From the NCBI GenBank assembly GCA_029961685.1, contig JARWKL010000001.1:55268062-55332061 (forward strand): a stretch of DNA of 64,000 nucleotides, given 5' to 3'. Of this stretch, positions 63,671 to 64,000 are shown piece after piece (the first letter of the stretch is position 1; each line of letters begins with the position of its first letter). The notes beneath the pieces are model-generated. The model had not been told where the DNA came from and did no database searches. It saw only the letters and a list, made by a program, of their open reading frames with translations. The translations under genes were made by a program, and so were the position numbers. This DNA is from Aristolochia californica (Eukaryota > Streptophyta > Magnoliopsida > Piperales > Aristolochiaceae).

Positions 63671-64000
63671 TGTCAAACGCCTAGCCAATACAACTCAAAA
63701 GACTGGTCTGTTAAGTGCGGAAAGCCAAGTACCTAACCCAGGTGGACCGGAACCACCTAGCTTTGACACCCACTATTTCCGTTCCCTACCGCTTCACACG
63801 GGATTTGAATGCGGAATGTGTTGCCCAGCTCTGATACCATGTCAAACGCCTAGCCCATACAACTTAAAAGACCGGTCTGTTAGGGAGCAGAAAGCCAAGT
63901 ACCTAACCCAAGTGGACCAGGGGTGGACGAAACCTAACCCAGGTGGACTGGAACCACCTAGCTCTGACACCTACCATTCCCGTTCCCTACCGCTTCCACC
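63671..64000 (-). mobile_element. Miniature terminal-repeat retroelement (TRIM/SMART-like), cut by window end
   Basis: Two direct repeats start tgtcaaacgcctagcc (63671 and 63840). Between them lies plus-strand gctctgatacca (63828-63839), the reverse complement of a tRNA-iMet PBS, touching the right repeat. The left repeat is about 63671-63798 (TG...CA), leaving an interior of only about 41 bp. The right repeat carries an extra internal duplication (caggggtggacgaaac region) and runs to the window edge. No coding sequence. Confidence 0.6.

Noticed and set aside
1..64000. CRISPR arrays, operons or bacterial mobile islands
   Set aside because: Spliced plant genes throughout; the direct repeats seen are LTRs and TSDs.

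Overview
The window is nuclear DNA of a flowering plant. It has spliced genes with long AT-rich introns, plant-specific families (a CYP94 P450, a GT47 arabinosyltransferase-like protein, a plant FIGL1) and a dense load of plant Ty1/copia, Ty3/gypsy and LINE retrotransposons. The species cannot be read from the sequence.

Five host genes can be supported. (1) An ER M28 metallopeptidase (ERMP1-like) on the minus strand, 10 exons between 21170 and 215, with its 3' part off the left edge. (2) A SWI/SNF BAF60/SNF12 subunit with a SWIB domain, minus, 25179-23515, with a 5'UTR intron. (3) A GT47 exostosin-family glycosyltransferase, plus, four exons, 29034-32926. (4) A FIGL1 AAA-ATPase (meiotic anti-crossover factor), plus, 13 exons, 33497-50662. 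(5) An intronless CYP94B-like P450, minus, 58032-56410. All five read as intact apart from the window-edge truncation. They belong to unrelated processes (ER proteolysis, chromatin remodelling, cell-wall glycan synthesis, meiotic recombination, jasmonate catabolism or fatty-acid hydroxylation), so the order carries no operon-like meaning.

Most of the rest is mobile DNA, much of it inside introns. ERMP1 intron 6 (6749-19337, about 12.6 kb, apparently a GC-AG intron) holds a nest: a minus-strand copia element, interrupted by two 5'-truncated LINEs with clear target-site duplications (TSDs). The second LINE is itself interrupted by an almost intact non-autonomous LTR element at 10706-14995. That element has two 427-bp LTRs differing at about two positions, a 5-bp TSD (GAGAA), an initiator-tRNA-Met primer-binding site and a polypurine tract. 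Instead of gag-pol it carries sense-oriented, intron-less fragments of at least three host metabolic genes: acyl-CoA oxidase, ATP-dependent phosphofructokinase and enolase. The PFK and enolase pieces are fused in frame at a peptide motif both families share. This is the most interesting object in the window.

FIGL1 intron 9 (38509-49186) holds a plus-strand copia 5' half, an opposite-strand copia, another copia LTR-gag remnant and a gypsy gag relic. From 50663 to 56409 there is a decayed gypsy element. From 59100 to the right edge lie copia pieces, including a plus-strand LTR/PBS followed by an antisense fragment of an NF-YB transcription factor, a tRNA-type SINE candidate with A and B boxes, and a very small terminal-repeat retroelement (TRIM/SMART-like) at 63671-64000. 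Short 5'-truncated copies of one LINE family with TSDs recur across the window, including two cases where a later copy landed in or next to the TSD of an earlier one.
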